DNA from: Sphingomonas sp. Leaf407
Lineage (GTDB): Bacteria; Pseudomonadota; Alphaproteobacteria; Sphingomonadales; Sphingomonadaceae
Assembly (NCBI RefSeq): GCF_001425385.1
Contig: NZ_LMQO01000003.1
Span: 186,001-250,000 of the forward strand
Direction: 5' to 3'
DNA: 64,000 nt
Shown here: positions 51,113 to 61,013 of the stretch, piece after piece
Numbering within the stretch: position 1 is the first letter of the stretch
Layout of the letters: the number at the start of each line of letters is the position of its first letter
Made by a program: the position numbers and the translations under genes
Notes under the pieces: model-generated
What the model saw: only the letters and a program-made list of their open reading frames with translations
The model's database searches: none
Told to the model about the DNA's origin: nothing

Positions 51113-52188
51113 TGGCGACGCTCCCGACCAATGCGCAGGAGGCATGGCGCTGGGCCGACCTGACCGCGCTGACCACCGCCGCCGCCAGCGAGCGGGGGCA
51201 GGGGATCGCGGCCGATGGCTATTGGCTCGACGTGCCCGGCCCGCGCATCGTGTTCGTCGATGGCGTCTATGCGCCTGACCGGAGCACGCCCGGCCATGTC
51301 GTGCTGTCATCGCTGACGCTCGATACCGCGCATCCGCTGGGAGTGCAGGCGAGCGGCGCGGCGGGCTGGTCGATCGACCTGTCGGCGCGCGAGATCGTCG
51401 ATCCGGTGCAGATCGTCCATATCGCGACCGGGGCCGAGAACCATCTTCCCGCCCGGCTGACGCTGGACGAGGATGCCGTCGCGCAGGTGATCGAAACCTA
51501 TATCGGCATTGGATGGACCAACCGGCTGACGCAGATCGACCTCGAACGCGGTGCGCGACTGATGCGCAGCGTGCGGCTGCTCCAGAACGGCGGGTTCGTG
51601 TCGATCCGTGACGAAGCAGTGGTGGGCGATGCGGCGAGCCTCGTTAGTCATTTCCTCGGTGCCGGTGGCATGGGCAGCCGGATCGATGCGGTGCTGACGC
51701 TGGATGGCGATGCGGCCTTCGTCGATTACGGCGGCGCGTTGCTCACCCGCGACCAGCAGCGGCAGGAATGCGCGGTCGCGGTGCGCCATGCCGCGCTCAA
51801 TGGATCAAGCCGCCAGACATGGCGCGCAGTCGCCGCCGATCGCAGCCAGGCAAGCCTCGCCGCCCGGGTCGAGGTGGCGCGCGGCGCGCAGAAGACCGAT
51901 GGCGAACAGTCGCTGCGCGGGTTGCTGCTGCAACGCACCGCGACCGTGAACCTGAAACCCGAACTCGAAATCTTTGCCGATGACGTGAAGTGCGCGCACG
52001 GCGCGACGGTCGGCGAACTCGATGCCAAGGCGCTGTTCTATCTGCGCAGCCGCGGCGTCAGTGAGCCACGGGCCAAGGCGCTGCTGACCACCGCGTTCGT
52101 CGCCGATGCGATCGATCGGATCGGCAACGAGGTGGTGCGCGAGGCGTTCGCGGCGGATGCCGATGCGTGGCTGGAGGCGGCGCTTTGA
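51109..52188 (+). CDS. sufD: SufD, Fe-S scaffold partner
   Basis: Partner of SufB in the SufBC2D complex. The 359-residue protein has the beta-helix core with HVVLSSLTLDTAHPLG and FLGAGGMGSRIDAVLTLDGD, then the conserved DDVKCAHGATVGELDAKALFY and FVADAIDRIGNEVVREAF at the C-terminal end. It is shorter than E. coli SufD (423), mainly at the N-terminus. The first of two ATGs (51109) overlaps the sufC stop. Confidence 0.95.
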
Positions 52189-52200
52189 TCCGCTCTGTCC

Positions 52201-52294
52201 GTCATTCCCGCGAAGGCGGGAATCCATTGCCGCAATGGCCGGTGATGGAGTCGCTATGGCAGCGTCTATGGATTCCCGCCTTCGCGGGAATGAC
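52201..52294. repeat. Palindromic element, family C, inside the suf operon
   Basis: Arms GTCATTCCCGCGAAGGCGGGAATCCAT-type (52201-52227) and its exact complement (52268-52294) are separated by 40 bp. Each arm also pairs with itself (TTCCCGCGAAGGCGGGAA). It lies 13 bp after the sufD stop and ends 12 bp before sufS. It would put two strong stems in the mRNA between sufD and sufS. A related hairpin is at 37039-37064. Confidence 0.9.
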
Positions 52295-52306
52295 GGAAGG
52301 GTATTG

Positions 52307-53512
52307 ATGGCCGGTACCACCCCCCTCGATCGGGTCAGCGACTTCCCCGCCATTCCCGCCGGCTGGGCGTATCTCGACACCGCCGCGACCGCGCAGAAGC
52401 CGCAAGACGTGATCGATGCGATCACGCGCGGCTATGACACCACCTATGCCACGGTGCATCGCGGGGTGTATCAGCGCTCGGCCGACATGACGCTCGCCTA
52501 TGAAGCCGCGCGTCGCCGCGTCGCCGGCTTTATTGGTGCCACCGCGCCCGAGGAGTGCGTGTTCGTGCGCGGCGCGACCGAGGGGATCAACCTCGTCGCG
52601 CAAGGCTGGGCCGCGCGGCACCTGAAGGCCGGCGACCGCATCCTGCTGTCGATGCTCGAGCATCACAGCAACATCGTGCCGTGGCAGTTGGTCGCGGAAC
52701 AGGTGGGCGCGGCGATCGACGTCGTGCCGCTGACCGACGATGGCCGGATCGATCTCGACGCAATGGCGACGATGATCCGGCCCGAACACAAGCTGGTCGC
52801 GCTGGCGCATGTCTCGAACGTGCTGGGATCGGTGCTCGACGGTCGGCGGGCAGCGGAGATCGCCCATTCGGTCGGCGCGAAGCTGCTGCTCGACGGATGT
52901 CAGGCGGTGCCGCGCATCGCCGTCGACGTCGCCGCGCTCGACTGCGATTTCTACGTGTTCTCCGGCCACAAGCTGTACGGCCCGACCGGGATCGGCGTGT
53001 TGTGGGGCCGAGCCGACCTGCTGGGCGCGATGCACCCGGTGCAGGGCGGGGGGGCGATGATCGACCGCGTGACCTTTGCCCGCACCACCTATGCCCCGCC
53101 GCCCGCACGGTTCGAGGCGGGGACGCCGCATATCGTCGGCGCGCTGGGGCTGCATGCCGCGATCGACTATGTCATGGGCATAGGGCTGGAGGCGATCCAC
53201 GCGCATGAAACCGCACTGGTGCGCGCGACCCGTGACGCGCTGGGGCAGCGCAACGCCATCCGTCTGCTCGGTCCCGACGATTCTGCCGGAATCGTCAGTT
53301 TCGTGGTGGAGGGGGTGCATCCGCACGACGTCGGCACCATCTTGGACGAGGAACGGGTGGCGATCCGCGCCGGCCATCATTGCGCGCAGCCGCTGATGGA
53401 GCAGTTGCAGGTTCCCGCCACCGCCCGCGCCAGCTTTGGCGTGTATAACGGCATGGCCGATGTCGAGGCGCTGGTCCGCGGACTGGACAGGGTAAGCAGG
53501 ATTTTCGGATGA
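52307..53512 (+). CDS. sufS: SufS, cysteine desulfurase
   Basis: PLP-dependent type II desulfurase that supplies sulfur for the SUF system. The 401-residue protein has LDTAATAQKPQDVIDA, YATVHRGVYQRSADMT, FVRGATEGINLVAQG, EHHSNIVPWQ, the PLP lysine in FSGHKLYGPTGIG (about residue 222) and the catalytic cysteine in RAGHHCAQPLM (about residue 358). ATG at 52307 has GGAAGGG upstream, just after the palindromic element. Confidence 0.97.
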   Translation: MAGTTPLDRVSDFPAIPAGWAYLDTAATAQKPQDVIDAITRGYDTTYATVHRGVYQRSADMTLAYEAARRRVAGFIGATAPEECVFVRGATEGINLVAQGWAARHLKAGDRILLSMLEHHSNIVPWQLVAEQVGAAIDVVPLTDDGRIDLDAMATMIRPEHKLVALAHVSNVLGSVLDGRRAAEIAHSVGAKLLLDGCQAVPRIAVDVAALDCDFYVFSGHKLYGPTGIGVLWGRADLLGAMHPVQGGGAMIDRVTFARTTYAPPPARFEAGTPHIVGALGLHAAIDYVMGIGLEAIHAHETALVRATRDALGQRNAIRLLGPDDSAGIVSFVVEGVHPHDVGTILDEERVAIRAGHHCAQPLMEQLQVPATARASFGVYNGMADVEALVRGLDRVSRIFG

Positions 53513-53964
53513 ACGACGAACGCAGCTTCAAGGTCGAGGAAGTCGATGCCGTCACCCCGCCGCCGCGCGCGCGGGTGGAGGACGCAGAGCCGCGTCGCCG
53601 CGACTATCTCGGCGATTTTCTGGCGCAGAAGCCCGAACCGGTCGGGGGCGGCGAGCCGGGCGGCGACGTGTACGAGGCGGTCATCACCTCGCTCAAGGAA
53701 ATCTACGACCCCGAAATCCCGGTCAACATCTATGATCTCGGGCTGATCTACGGCGTCGACGTGGGCGACAACGGCCATGTCGCGGTGACGATGACGCTGA
53801 CGACGCCGAATTGTCCGGTGGCGGAATCGATGCCGGCCGAGGTCGAGTTGCGCGTCGGCGCGGTGCCGGGCGTCGCAACGGCGGACGTGAACCTCGTCTG
53901 GGATCCGCCATGGGACCCGCAGAAGATGTCGGACGATGCGAAGCTCGAACTGGGAATGTTGTGA
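53509..53964 (+). CDS. sufT: SUF-associated DUF59/MIP18 protein (SufT-like)
   Basis: A 151-residue protein. After a charged 45-residue N-terminus it has the DUF59 domain: ITSLKEIYDPEIPVNIYDLG, TMTLTTPNCPVAESMP (Cys) and VNLVWDPPWDPQKMS. DUF59 proteins (SufT, MIP18) support Fe-S maturation. In the suf operon this is its usual place, between sufS and the A-type carrier. ATG overlaps the sufS stop (ATGA). Confidence 0.92.
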   Translation: MNDERSFKVEEVDAVTPPPRARVEDAEPRRRDYLGDFLAQKPEPVGGGEPGGDVYEAVITSLKEIYDPEIPVNIYDLGLIYGVDVGDNGHVAVTMTLTTPNCPVAESMPAEVELRVGAVPGVATADVNLVWDPPWDPQKMSDDAKLELGML

Positions 53965-54311
53965 TGGCCACCCGCGTCCGCCCCGCCGCGATCCTGCTGA
54001 CCCCCAATGCCGAGCGCCGCGTCGCCGATCTGATGGCGAAAGCCCCGGAAGCAGCGATCGGCGTGAAGCTGTCGACGCCGCGTCGCGGCTGTTCGGGGCT
54101 CGCCTATTCGGTCGATTACGTCACCGCCGCCAGTCCGATGGACGAGCGGATCGAAACGTCCGGCGGCAGCTTCTTCGTCGATAGCGGATCGATCCTGTAT
54201 CTGATCGGTTCGACGATGGACTGGATCGAGGACGATTTCACCGCCGGGTTCGTCTTCACCAATCCCAATGCCAAAGGTGCGTGCGGGTGCGGCGAAAGCT
54301 TCACGGTCTGA
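53964..54311 (+). CDS. sufA: A-type Fe-S carrier (SufA/HesB family)
   Basis: A 115-residue A-type carrier that passes clusters from the scaffold to targets. It shows the three conserved cysteines: STPRRGCSGLAYSVDY and the C-terminal ACGCGESF. The start overlaps the sufT stop (TGATG). Last canonical suf gene; the TonB-dependent receptor begins 23 bp on. Confidence 0.94.
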   Translation: MATRVRPAAILLTPNAERRVADLMAKAPEAAIGVKLSTPRRGCSGLAYSVDYVTAASPMDERIETSGGSFFVDSGSILYLIGSTMDWIEDDFTAGFVFTNPNAKGACGCGESFTV

Positions 54312-54334
54312 TCGTTCACCCGCGGGGGATGGGC

Positions 54335-56371
54335 GTGAAGCGATTGTTGGGACTCTTGGCGCTGTGGCCGATGGCGGCGGCGGCGCAGACCGACGATCCA
54401 GCCGAGATCGTCGTGACCGGTCGCGGCTTGGCCGACGCGCCGGGTGATGCTGCCTATGACATTGTCACGCTCGATCGCGACCGGATTCTCGACTCCACCA
54501 GCGGCCGGCTGGAGGATGTGCTGCGCGACGTGGCCGGCTTGCAGCAGTTCCGCCGATCCGATTCGCGCACCGCCAATCCGACATCGCAAGGGATTACCCT
54601 GCGCGGCCTCGGTGGTAATGCGTCGAGCCGCGCGTTGCTGCTGCTCGACGGCGTGCCGCAGGCCGATCCGTTCGGTGGCTGGGTCGCGTTTCCCGCCTAT
54701 GCGACCGACCGGCTGGGACGGGTGCGGATCACGCGCGGCGGCGGCAGCGGTGTCGTCGGACCAGGGGCGCTGGCCGGCACGATCGAACTCGACAGCGCGC
54801 GGCCGGACGATCTGTCGCCACTGACGGCGATGCTGGCCGGCGGCAGCCGTGCGTCGGTCGATACGCGGGCGGGCACGGCGCTGGTTCGCGGCAGTGGCTT
54901 CGCGACGTTCTCGGGCGCCTATGCGCGTGGCGACGGCTTCGTGCCGGTCGTCGCGGAGGATCGCGGCCCGGCCGATCGGCCGGCACCGTTCGAACAGGCC
55001 AGCGCCGCCGCCCGCGCGGTGATCGAGATCGCGCCCGCGACCGAGTTTCAGGCCAATATCTCCGGCTTCACCGACCGGCGCGACCGTGGCCTCGACTTCA
55101 CTGACAACCGCAGCGAGGGGGCCGACGCCAGCGTGCGGCTGGTCGGTCGTGGTCGCATCCCATGGTCGGCGCTCGCCTATCTTCAGACCCGCGCCTTCGC
55201 CAGTCGCTTCGCCAGTGTCGGTGCCGGCCGGGCGACCACCGCGCTGACGCTCGACCAGTATAACGTCCCCGCCATCGGCCGGGGCGGGCGGGTCGAAGTG
55301 GCACCGACGTTCGGTCCGGTCACGGCGCGGATCGGCGGCGACCTGCGTATCGTCGAGGGCGAGACGCAGGAACTCTACACCTATGTCGCGGGCAGCCCGA
55401 CGCGGCGGCGGGTCGCGGGCGGTCGCAACGCGACGGCTGGTGCCTTTGCCGATGTCAGCGTCGTGCTGGGGCAGGTGACGCTCAGCGCCGGCGGCAGGAT
55501 CGATCGCTGGCGGATTGCCGATGGCCGTCTCACCGAACGGCCGCTCGCTGGCGGTACGCTGACCGATCAGCGCTTCGCCGATCGCAGCGGATGGCAGCCG
55601 ACCGGTCGTGCGGGGGTCGCGTGGCTTGCCGACGACGCGGTGACGGTACGCGTGGCGGGCTATCGCGGGTGGCGGTTGCCGACGCTCAACGAACTCTATC
55701 GCCCGTTTCGCGTCGGTGCGGATGCGACGGCGGCCAATGCCATGCTCGCGCCGGAGACGATGTGGGGCGGGGAGGTCGGCATCGATCTGCGCCCGGCCGA
55801 TCGGGTACGGATCGCCGCGACGGCATTCGCCAACGACCTGCGCGACGGCATCGCCAACGTCAGCGTCGCCAACGGTCCCGGCACCTTTCCCGGCGTCGGC
55901 TTCGTCTCGGCGGCGGGGGTGTACCGGCAACGGGCGAACCTCGACCATGTGCGGGTGCGTGGCGTCGAACTCGATGGCGAGGCACGCTTCGGCGCGTTCG
56001 AGGCAAGACTGTCCTATGCGTATAGCGACGCGGTCGTCCGCGACGCCGGTCTGCTCGACGGACTGCGCCCGGCGCAGACCCCGGCGCATAGCGCGACCGC
56101 TAGTTTCGGCTGGCGGCGGAGTGACTGGGCGCTGGTCGCGACCGGCCGCTATGTCGGCCCGCAGTTCGAGGATGACGCCAACTCGCGGCGGCTGAACGAT
56201 GCGACGACGCTCGATCTGGTCGCGCGGGCGCCGCTGACCAGGCGGGTCCGGCTGGAAGCGCGTGCGGAGAATCTCACCGATACCCGGATCGAGGCGGCGA
56301 TTGGCGGCGACGGCGTGGTCGAACGGGCCAGTCCGCGCACCTTCTGGCTGGCGCTGCGCTTCGAAGGATAG
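54335..56371 (+). CDS. TonB-dependent receptor adjoining the suf operon
   Basis: A 678-residue receptor with a signal ending MAAAAQ and TonB-box-like EIVVTGRGLADAPG. The plug has LDRDRILDSTSGRLEDVLRD, GITLRGLGGNASSRALLLLD and RITRGGGSGVVGPGALAGTI. The barrel ends TFWLALRFEG. It is shorter than the other two receptors and near the size of siderophore, heme or cobalamin receptors. The GTG at 54335 is chosen because GGGGA lies upstream at good spacing; an ATG two codons earlier is directly against the G-run. The 23-bp gap from sufA suggests co-transcription with suf, so an iron-related substrate is a reasonable guess, not shown. Confidence 0.92.
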   Translation: MKRLLGLLALWPMAAAAQTDDPAEIVVTGRGLADAPGDAAYDIVTLDRDRILDSTSGRLEDVLRDVAGLQQFRRSDSRTANPTSQGITLRGLGGNASSRALLLLDGVPQADPFGGWVAFPAYATDRLGRVRITRGGGSGVVGPGALAGTIELDSARPDDLSPLTAMLAGGSRASVDTRAGTALVRGSGFATFSGAYARGDGFVPVVAEDRGPADRPAPFEQASAAARAVIEIAPATEFQANISGFTDRRDRGLDFTDNRSEGADASVRLVGRGRIPWSALAYLQTRAFASRFASVGAGRATTALTLDQYNVPAIGRGGRVEVAPTFGPVTARIGGDLRIVEGETQELYTYVAGSPTRRRVAGGRNATAGAFADVSVVLGQVTLSAGGRIDRWRIADGRLTERPLAGGTLTDQRFADRSGWQPTGRAGVAWLADDAVTVRVAGYRGWRLPTLNELYRPFRVGADATAANAMLAPETMWGGEVGIDLRPADRVRIAATAFANDLRDGIANVSVANGPGTFPGVGFVSAAGVYRQRANLDHVRVRGVELDGEARFGAFEARLSYAYSDAVVRDAGLLDGLRPAQTPAHSATASFGWRRSDWALVATGRYVGPQFEDDANSRRLNDATTLDLVARAPLTRRVRLEARAENLTDTRIEAAIGGDGVVERASPRTFWLALRFEG

Positions 56372-56448
56372 GCGGAACCTTGTTGGACGCTGACGGGTCC
56401 GGGTCCTTCGGCCGATTATCAGCGAGCGGGAACGGAAGCTGAAACCTG

Positions 56449-56481
56449 AGCGACGTCGGCGATAATTAGGCCGATGTCGCT
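56449..56481. terminator. Probable terminator hairpin between convergent genes
   Basis: AGCGACGTCGGC (56449-56460) pairs with GCCGATGTCGCT (56470-56481) apart from one G-T wobble, loop GATAATTAG. It lies between the receptor (plus) and a small membrane gene (minus, stop at 56495). No clear T-run. Confidence 0.5.
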
Positions 56482-56494
56482 CCGGTCAAGCCAG

Positions 56495-56824
56495 TCAGCC
56501 GATTTGCGAACGCATGCTGCCGCGCGGTTCGACGATCGTCGGCACCGGGCCGGTCGCGGGGCGCAGTCCTTCGCGCTCGCTTGCCGGTACGGCGGCGGTG
56601 GGATCGGGACGGAACGCTTCTGGCGCACGACCGGTCGACCCGGGGCGGGGCTGGTCCAGCGCGAGATCGGGGGCGGTATGTTCGGCATTGCCCGGACGCC
56701 GTCGGGCGAGCAGGACGCCAAAAAGGCCGACGGCGACACCGGTCGCGGCGAGCGCCAAGGTGCGGATTGTTGAAATGCCGGCCGTTGGCGGCGTTTTCAC
56801 TTTATGGTTGGTATGCTTGGCCAT
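56495..56824 (-). CDS. Small membrane-anchored protein of unknown function
   Basis: A 109-residue protein with one membrane segment near residues 19-40 (STIRTLALAATGVAVGLFGV, then LLARRR) and a proline-rich, probably periplasmic or disordered tail ending RGSMRSQIG. I do not recognise it. The second of two consecutive ATGs (56824) is preferred, with AAGGA 6 nt upstream. It belongs to a run of four short minus-strand genes. Confidence 0.65.
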   Translation of the reverse strand: MAKHTNHKVKTPPTAGISTIRTLALAATGVAVGLFGVLLARRRPGNAEHTAPDLALDQPRPGSTGRAPEAFRPDPTAAVPASEREGLRPATGPVPTIVEPRGSMRSQIG

Positions 56825-56873
56825 CATCGTTCCTTTTGCGTCATCCCGATAACGGGCGGAACGAGCGAAGGGT

Positions 56874-57083
56874 TCAATTGGCCGTGGCAGGATCGGTCCG
56901 CTTGGCGGTTGCGGCTTCGCGGATCAGGCGCTGTTCGGTCGTGCGTTCGGCACGGTCGGCCATCGCGGTCCACGCCTGTTCGGCGCGCAGGCAGCGATCG
57001 CGCACATTGTCGAGCGTCGCGGCATCGGCATTCGCCCGCTCGACGGCGGCACGGGTGCGATAGGCTTCTGGGCTGTCTGCCAA
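56874..57083 (-). CDS. Small conserved-looking charged protein
   Basis: A 69-residue, Ala/Arg-rich soluble protein: AYRTRAAVERANADAATLDN then VRDRCLRAEQAWTAMADRAE. The heptad-like spacing suggests a single helix or coiled coil. Similar small proteins occur in other sphingomonads from memory, often without assigned function. It sits between the small membrane gene and the cold-shock gene. Confidence 0.65.
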   Translation of the reverse strand: MADSPEAYRTRAAVERANADAATLDNVRDRCLRAEQAWTAMADRAERTTEQRLIREAATAKRTDPATAN

Positions 57084-57139
57084 GGGTTGGGTCTTTCGGC
57101 TGGATGCGGGCGCGCCGGAAGGCGCGCCCGGTACACGGA

Positions 57140-57352
57140 TCAGTCAGCGGCAGTCAGGTTGACTGCGCTCATCTTGCCGCGACGGTCTTCTTCCAGTTCG
57201 TAGCCGACGCGCTGGTTCTGGTTCAGCGTAATCATGCCGGCGCGCTCAACGGCCGAGATGTGAACGAAGGCATCGTTGCCGCCATTGTCCGGCGCAATGA
57301 AGCCATAGCCCTTGTCGGTGTTGAAGAATTTGACGGTACCAAGAATGGCCAT
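57140..57352 (-). CDS. Cold-shock protein (CspA family)
   Basis: A 70-residue single cold-shock domain, an RNA/ssDNA-binding OB-fold that melts mRNA structure. It starts MAILGTVKFFNTDKGYGFIA, with RNP1 KGYGFIAP and RNP2 DAFVHISAV, and ends SAVNLTAAD. The 5' leader (about 57353-57470) has no gene, as in cold-shock mRNAs, whose leaders control stability; no specific element was identified. AAGGA is 8 nt before the ATG. Confidence 0.97.
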   Translation of the reverse strand: MAILGTVKFFNTDKGYGFIAPDNGGNDAFVHISAVERAGMITLNQNQRVGYELEEDRRGKMSAVNLTAAD

Positions 57353-57502
57353 GAAGATTTTCCTTCCAAGCGTTCCGGGCGGCGGAACAGCCCGCGCCCG
57401 TTGCCAGAGGCAGCAGGGAAAGAAGGACCATGCCGCAAAGCAGGAAACCGTCGATTTGCGACTGTAGCGGCCTCTAGATGGTAACTGGACGAACGAATAC
57501 AA

Positions 57503-57533
57503 GGGGCCGAAGCGGCAGAACCGCTCCGGCCCC
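57503..57533. terminator. Hairpin after the glycine-zipper lipoprotein gene
   Basis: GGGGCCG-A-AGCGG pairs with CCGCT-C-CGGCCCC, one mismatch, loop CAGAA. On the minus strand it follows the lipoprotein stop at 57556 by 22 bp. The downstream bases (TTGTATTCG) make a weak U-tract. Confidence 0.7.
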
Positions 57534-57555
57534 TCGATCATGGTAGGTACTTAGG

Positions 57556-57969
57556 TCAGCGGCAGCGGACGTTGTTGCGGTCGATCGCCTTGCCACCTGC
57601 CGCACCGGCAACGCCGCCGATGATCGCGCCGAGCAGGCCCGACCCGCCGGGGGCGATCGCGGTGCCGAGCGCGCCGCCCGCCAGACCACCGATAATCAGG
57701 CCGGTGGTGCCATCGTTGCGGCGGCAATAATAGCGGCCGTCCTGCCCGACATAGACCCGCTCGTTCGACGACAGGCGGCGCTCGTTATAGCGGCGGTCGT
57801 CGCGATAATAGCGCGCAGCATCATAGCCGTTGTAGGCGGGATCGGGGCGGTCCCAATCGTACCGGCTGTAGCCACCGGCGTCAGCATAGCGGGGACCGCC
57901 CATGCCATAGTCCGAGCAACCGGAAACCAGCGTCGCGGCAGCGACGATGCCGAGGGTGAGCGCGCGCAT
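57556..57969 (-). CDS. Glycine-zipper outer-membrane lipoprotein
   Basis: A 137-residue lipoprotein. Signal MRALTLGIVAAATLVSGC (lipobox LVSGC), then a Tyr/Arg/Asp-rich middle (RYDWDRPDPAYNGYDAARYY), then a glycine zipper (GLIIGGLAGGALGTAIAPGG; GAIIGGVAGAAGGKAID). Glycine-zipper 2TM proteins of this kind sit in the outer membrane (rickettsial 17-kDa antigen type). The ATG at 57969 has AAGGATC 8 nt upstream; an in-frame GTG five codons earlier is less likely. Confidence 0.85.
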   Translation of the reverse strand: MRALTLGIVAAATLVSGCSDYGMGGPRYADAGGYSRYDWDRPDPAYNGYDAARYYRDDRRYNERRLSSNERVYVGQDGRYYCRRNDGTTGLIIGGLAGGALGTAIAPGGSGLLGAIIGGVAGAAGGKAIDRNNVRCR

Positions 57970-58049
57970 GAGACGATCCTTCACTTGATGCAGATGAAGT
58001 CGAAATGTCGCGCGCCGCCAGAGGTTCCTTCGGTGTCGCTATCGGTCGC

Positions 58050-61013
58050 TCACTCCGCCGCCTGCGCCTTGGCCGGGGTCAGCAGCGGTTTCAGATAGCG
58101 TCCGGTAAAGCTGCCCTCGACCGCGGCAACCTTTTCCGGGGTGCCTTCGGCGACGACGCGACCGCCCTTCACCCCGCCTTCGGGGCCCATGTCCAATATC
58201 CAGTCGGCGGTCTTGATGACGTCCAGATTATGTTCGATCACCACCACGGTATTGCCCTGTTCCACCAGTTGGTGGAGCACTTCGAGCAGCTTGCGCACAT
58301 CCTCGAAATGCAGCCCCGTCGTCGGTTCGTCGAGGATGTAGAGTGTGTTGCCGGTCGCGCGTCGCGCCAGTTCCTTGGCCAGCTTCACCCGCTGCGCCTC
58401 GCCGCCCGACAGTGTCGTCGCCTGTTGGCCGACCTTGACGTAGCCGAGGCCTACTTCTGCGAGCATCGCCATCTTGTCGCGGATCGGCGGCACCGCCTTG
58501 AAGAACTCGACTGCGTCCTCGACGGTCATGTCGAGCACGTCGGCGATGCTGTGCCCCTTGAACTTCACCTCCAGCGTCTCGCGATTGTAGCGCGCGCCGT
58601 GGCAGACATCGCATTCGACATAGACGTCGGGCAGGAAGTGCATCTCGATCTTGAGCACGCCGTCGCCCTGGCATGCCTCGCACCGGCCGCCCTTCACGTT
58701 GAAGCTGAACCGGCCGGGCTTATAGCCGCGCGCCTGCGCTTCGGGCAGCCCGGCGAACCAGTCGCGGATCTGGGTGAACGCACCGGTATAGGTCGCCGGG
58801 TTCGACCGCGGGGTGCGGCCGATCGGCGACTGGTCGATGTCGATCACCTTGTCGAGATATTGGAGCCCGGTGATCTTGTCATGCTTGCCCTGCACGATCC
58901 GCGCGCCGTTCAGCGTGCGCGCGGCGGCGGCATAGAGCGTGTCGATGGTGAAGCTCGACTTGCCCGATCCCGACACGCCGGTGATGCAGGTGAAGGTGCC
59001 GAGCGGCAGCGACGCGGTGACGCCGGTCAGGTTGTTGGCGGTGGCATTATGCACCGTCAGCTTCTTGCCATTGCCCTTGCGACGCTTCTCCGGCAGCGGC
59101 ACCGATCGCGTACCGTTGAGGTAATCGGCGGTGATCGATCCCTTGGCCTTGAGCAATTGTTTCAGTGTGCCCTTGGCGACGACTTCGCCGCCATGGACGC
59201 CGGCACCTGGCCCCATGTCGATCACGTAATCGGCAGTGCGGATCGCATCCTCGTCATGCTCGACCACCAGCACGGTGTTGCCGAGGTCGCGCAGCCGCCG
59301 CAGCGTGGCGAGCAGCATGTCATTGTCGCGCTGGTGCAGGCCGATCGACGGCTCGTCGAGGACGTAGAGTACGCCCGACAACCCGCTGCCGATCTGGCTG
59401 GCGAGGCGGATGCGCTGGCTTTCGCCGCCCGACAGCGTGCCGCTGGTGCGGTCGAGGTTCAGGTAATCGAGCCCGACATTGTTGAGGAAGCCCAGCCGCT
59501 CGACGATTTCCTTAAGGATCGACTGGGCGATCGCTTTTTGCTGATCGTTGAAATGCTCGGGCAGCGCCTCGAAGAAGCGCAGCGCGTCGACCACCGACAG
59601 ATGGGTGGCATAGGCGATGTCCTGCATCGCCACCTTCACCGCCAGCGCCTCGGGCTTCAACCGCGCGCCGTGGCAGGTCTCGCACGGCTGCGACGCCTGA
59701 TATTTCGACAGTTCCTCGCGCATCCACGCGCTTTCGGTCGACAGCATCCGCCGGTTGAGGTTGCCCAGCACCCCCTCGAACGGCTTCTTGACGTCATAGG
59801 ACTTCTTGCCGTCGATGAAGGTCAGCGTCACCGGCTTGCCGGCGGTGCCGTGCAGGATCACCCGCTGCGCCTCTTCGGGCAATTCCTTCCACGGCGTGTC
59901 GAGCGAGAAGGCGAACGCCTTCGCCAGCGATCCCAGCACCTGCATGTAATAGGGCGAGGGCGGGTTGGACTTCGCCCATGGCACCACCGCACCCTTCTTG
60001 ATGCTCAGCTCGTGATTGGGGACGATCAGGTCCTCGTCGAACTCCAGCCGTTCGCCAAGGCCATCGCACGCCGGGCACGCGCCTTGCGGCGCGTTGAAGC
60101 TGAACAGGCGCGGTTCGATCTCGCTGATCGTGAACCCGCTGACCGGACAGGCGAATTTTTCCGAGAACACGATGCGGTTGTCGGGGATGCCGGCACCTTT
60201 CAGCTTGCCGGTCTGCGGTGCGGCCTCGGTCGCACGATCGCCTTGTTCGCTGGGGATCGGCGGATTGCCCGACTGCGCTTGCGCGACCGTGGTGTCGACC
60301 AGATCGACATAGGCCAGCCCATCCGCCAGCTTCAGCGCCGTCTCGAAACTTTCGGCGAGGCGCGTCGCCGCTTCCGGGTTCACCACCAGCCGGTCGACGA
60401 CGATCTCGATGTCATGCTTGAACTTCTTGTCGAGCACCGGCGCATCCTCGATCAGATGCACTTCGCCGTTCACCCGCACGCGCTGGAACCCGGCCTTCTG
60501 CCACTCCGCCAGCTCTTTGCGATACTCGCCCTTGCGCCCGCGCACGACCGGGGCCAGCAGCAGCAGCCGCGTGCCCTCGGTCAGCGCCAGTACCCGGTCG
60601 ACCATCTGGCTGACGGTCTGCGCGCTGATCGGCAGGCCGGTGGCGGGGGAATAGGGCACGCCGACCCGCGCCCAGAGCAGGCGCATATAGTCGTAGATTT
60701 CGGTGACGGTCGCGACGGTCGAGCGCGGGTTGCGGCTCGTCGTCTTCTGCTCGATCGAGATGGCGGGGGAGAGGCCCTCGATATGCTCGACATTGGGCTT
60801 CTGCATCAGTTCGAGGAACTGGCGCGCATAGGCCGACAGCGATTCGACATAGCGCCGCTGCCCCTCGGCATAGATGGTGTCGAACGCGAGGCTCGACTTG
60901 CCCGACCCGGACAGCCCGGTGATGACCGTCAGCGTGTCGCGCGGGATGTCGATGTCGACGCCCTTGAGGTTGTGCTCCCGCGCACCGCGGACGGAGATAT
61001 GGGTCAGGCTCAT
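58050..61013 (-). CDS. uvrA: UvrA, excinuclease ABC subunit A
   Basis: DNA-damage recognition ATPase of nucleotide excision repair; dimerises and loads UvrB. The 987-residue protein has two ABC ATPase halves: Walker A1 [20 protein letters not shown] and signature 1 [16 protein letters not shown]; Walker A2 [20 protein letters not shown] and signature 2 [19 protein letters not shown]. Zinc-finger cysteines are [32 protein letters not shown] and [13 protein letters not shown] at 61013 ([18 protein letters not shown]) overlaps the stop of an upstream gene (ATGA). Confidence 0.98.
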   Translation of the reverse strand: MSLTHISVRGAREHNLKGVDIDIPRDTLTVITGLSGSGKSSLAFDTIYAEGQRRYVESLSAYARQFLELMQKPNVEHIEGLSPAISIEQKTTSRNPRSTVATVTEIYDYMRLLWARVGVPYSPATGLPISAQTVSQMVDRVLALTEGTRLLLLAPVVRGRKGEYRKELAEWQKAGFQRVRVNGEVHLIEDAPVLDKKFKHDIEIVVDRLVVNPEAATRLAESFETALKLADGLAYVDLVDTTVAQAQSGNPPIPSEQGDRATEAAPQTGKLKGAGIPDNRIVFSEKFACPVSGFTISEIEPRLFSFNAPQGACPACDGLGERLEFDEDLIVPNHELSIKKGAVVPWAKSNPPSPYYMQVLGSLAKAFAFSLDTPWKELPEEAQRVILHGTAGKPVTLTFIDGKKSYDVKKPFEGVLGNLNRRMLSTESAWMREELSKYQASQPCETCHGARLKPEALAVKVAMQDIAYATHLSVVDALRFFEALPEHFNDQQKAIAQSILKEIVERLGFLNNVGLDYLNLDRTSGTLSGGESQRIRLASQIGSGLSGVLYVLDEPSIGLHQRDNDMLLATLRRLRDLGNTVLVVEHDEDAIRTADYVIDMGPGAGVHGGEVVAKGTLKQLLKAKGSITADYLNGTRSVPLPEKRRKGNGKKLTVHNATANNLTGVTASLPLGTFTCITGVSGSGKSSFTIDTLYAAAARTLNGARIVQGKHDKITGLQYLDKVIDIDQSPIGRTPRSNPATYTGAFTQIRDWFAGLPEAQARGYKPGRFSFNVKGGRCEACQGDGVLKIEMHFLPDVYVECDVCHGARYNRETLEVKFKGHSIADVLDMTVEDAVEFFKAVPPIRDKMAMLAEVGLGYVKVGQQATTLSGGEAQRVKLAKELARRATGNTLYILDEPTTGLHFEDVRKLLEVLHQLVEQGNTVVVIEHNLDVIKTADWILDMGPEGGVKGGRVVAEGTPEKVAAVEGSFTGRYLKPLLTPAKAQAAE

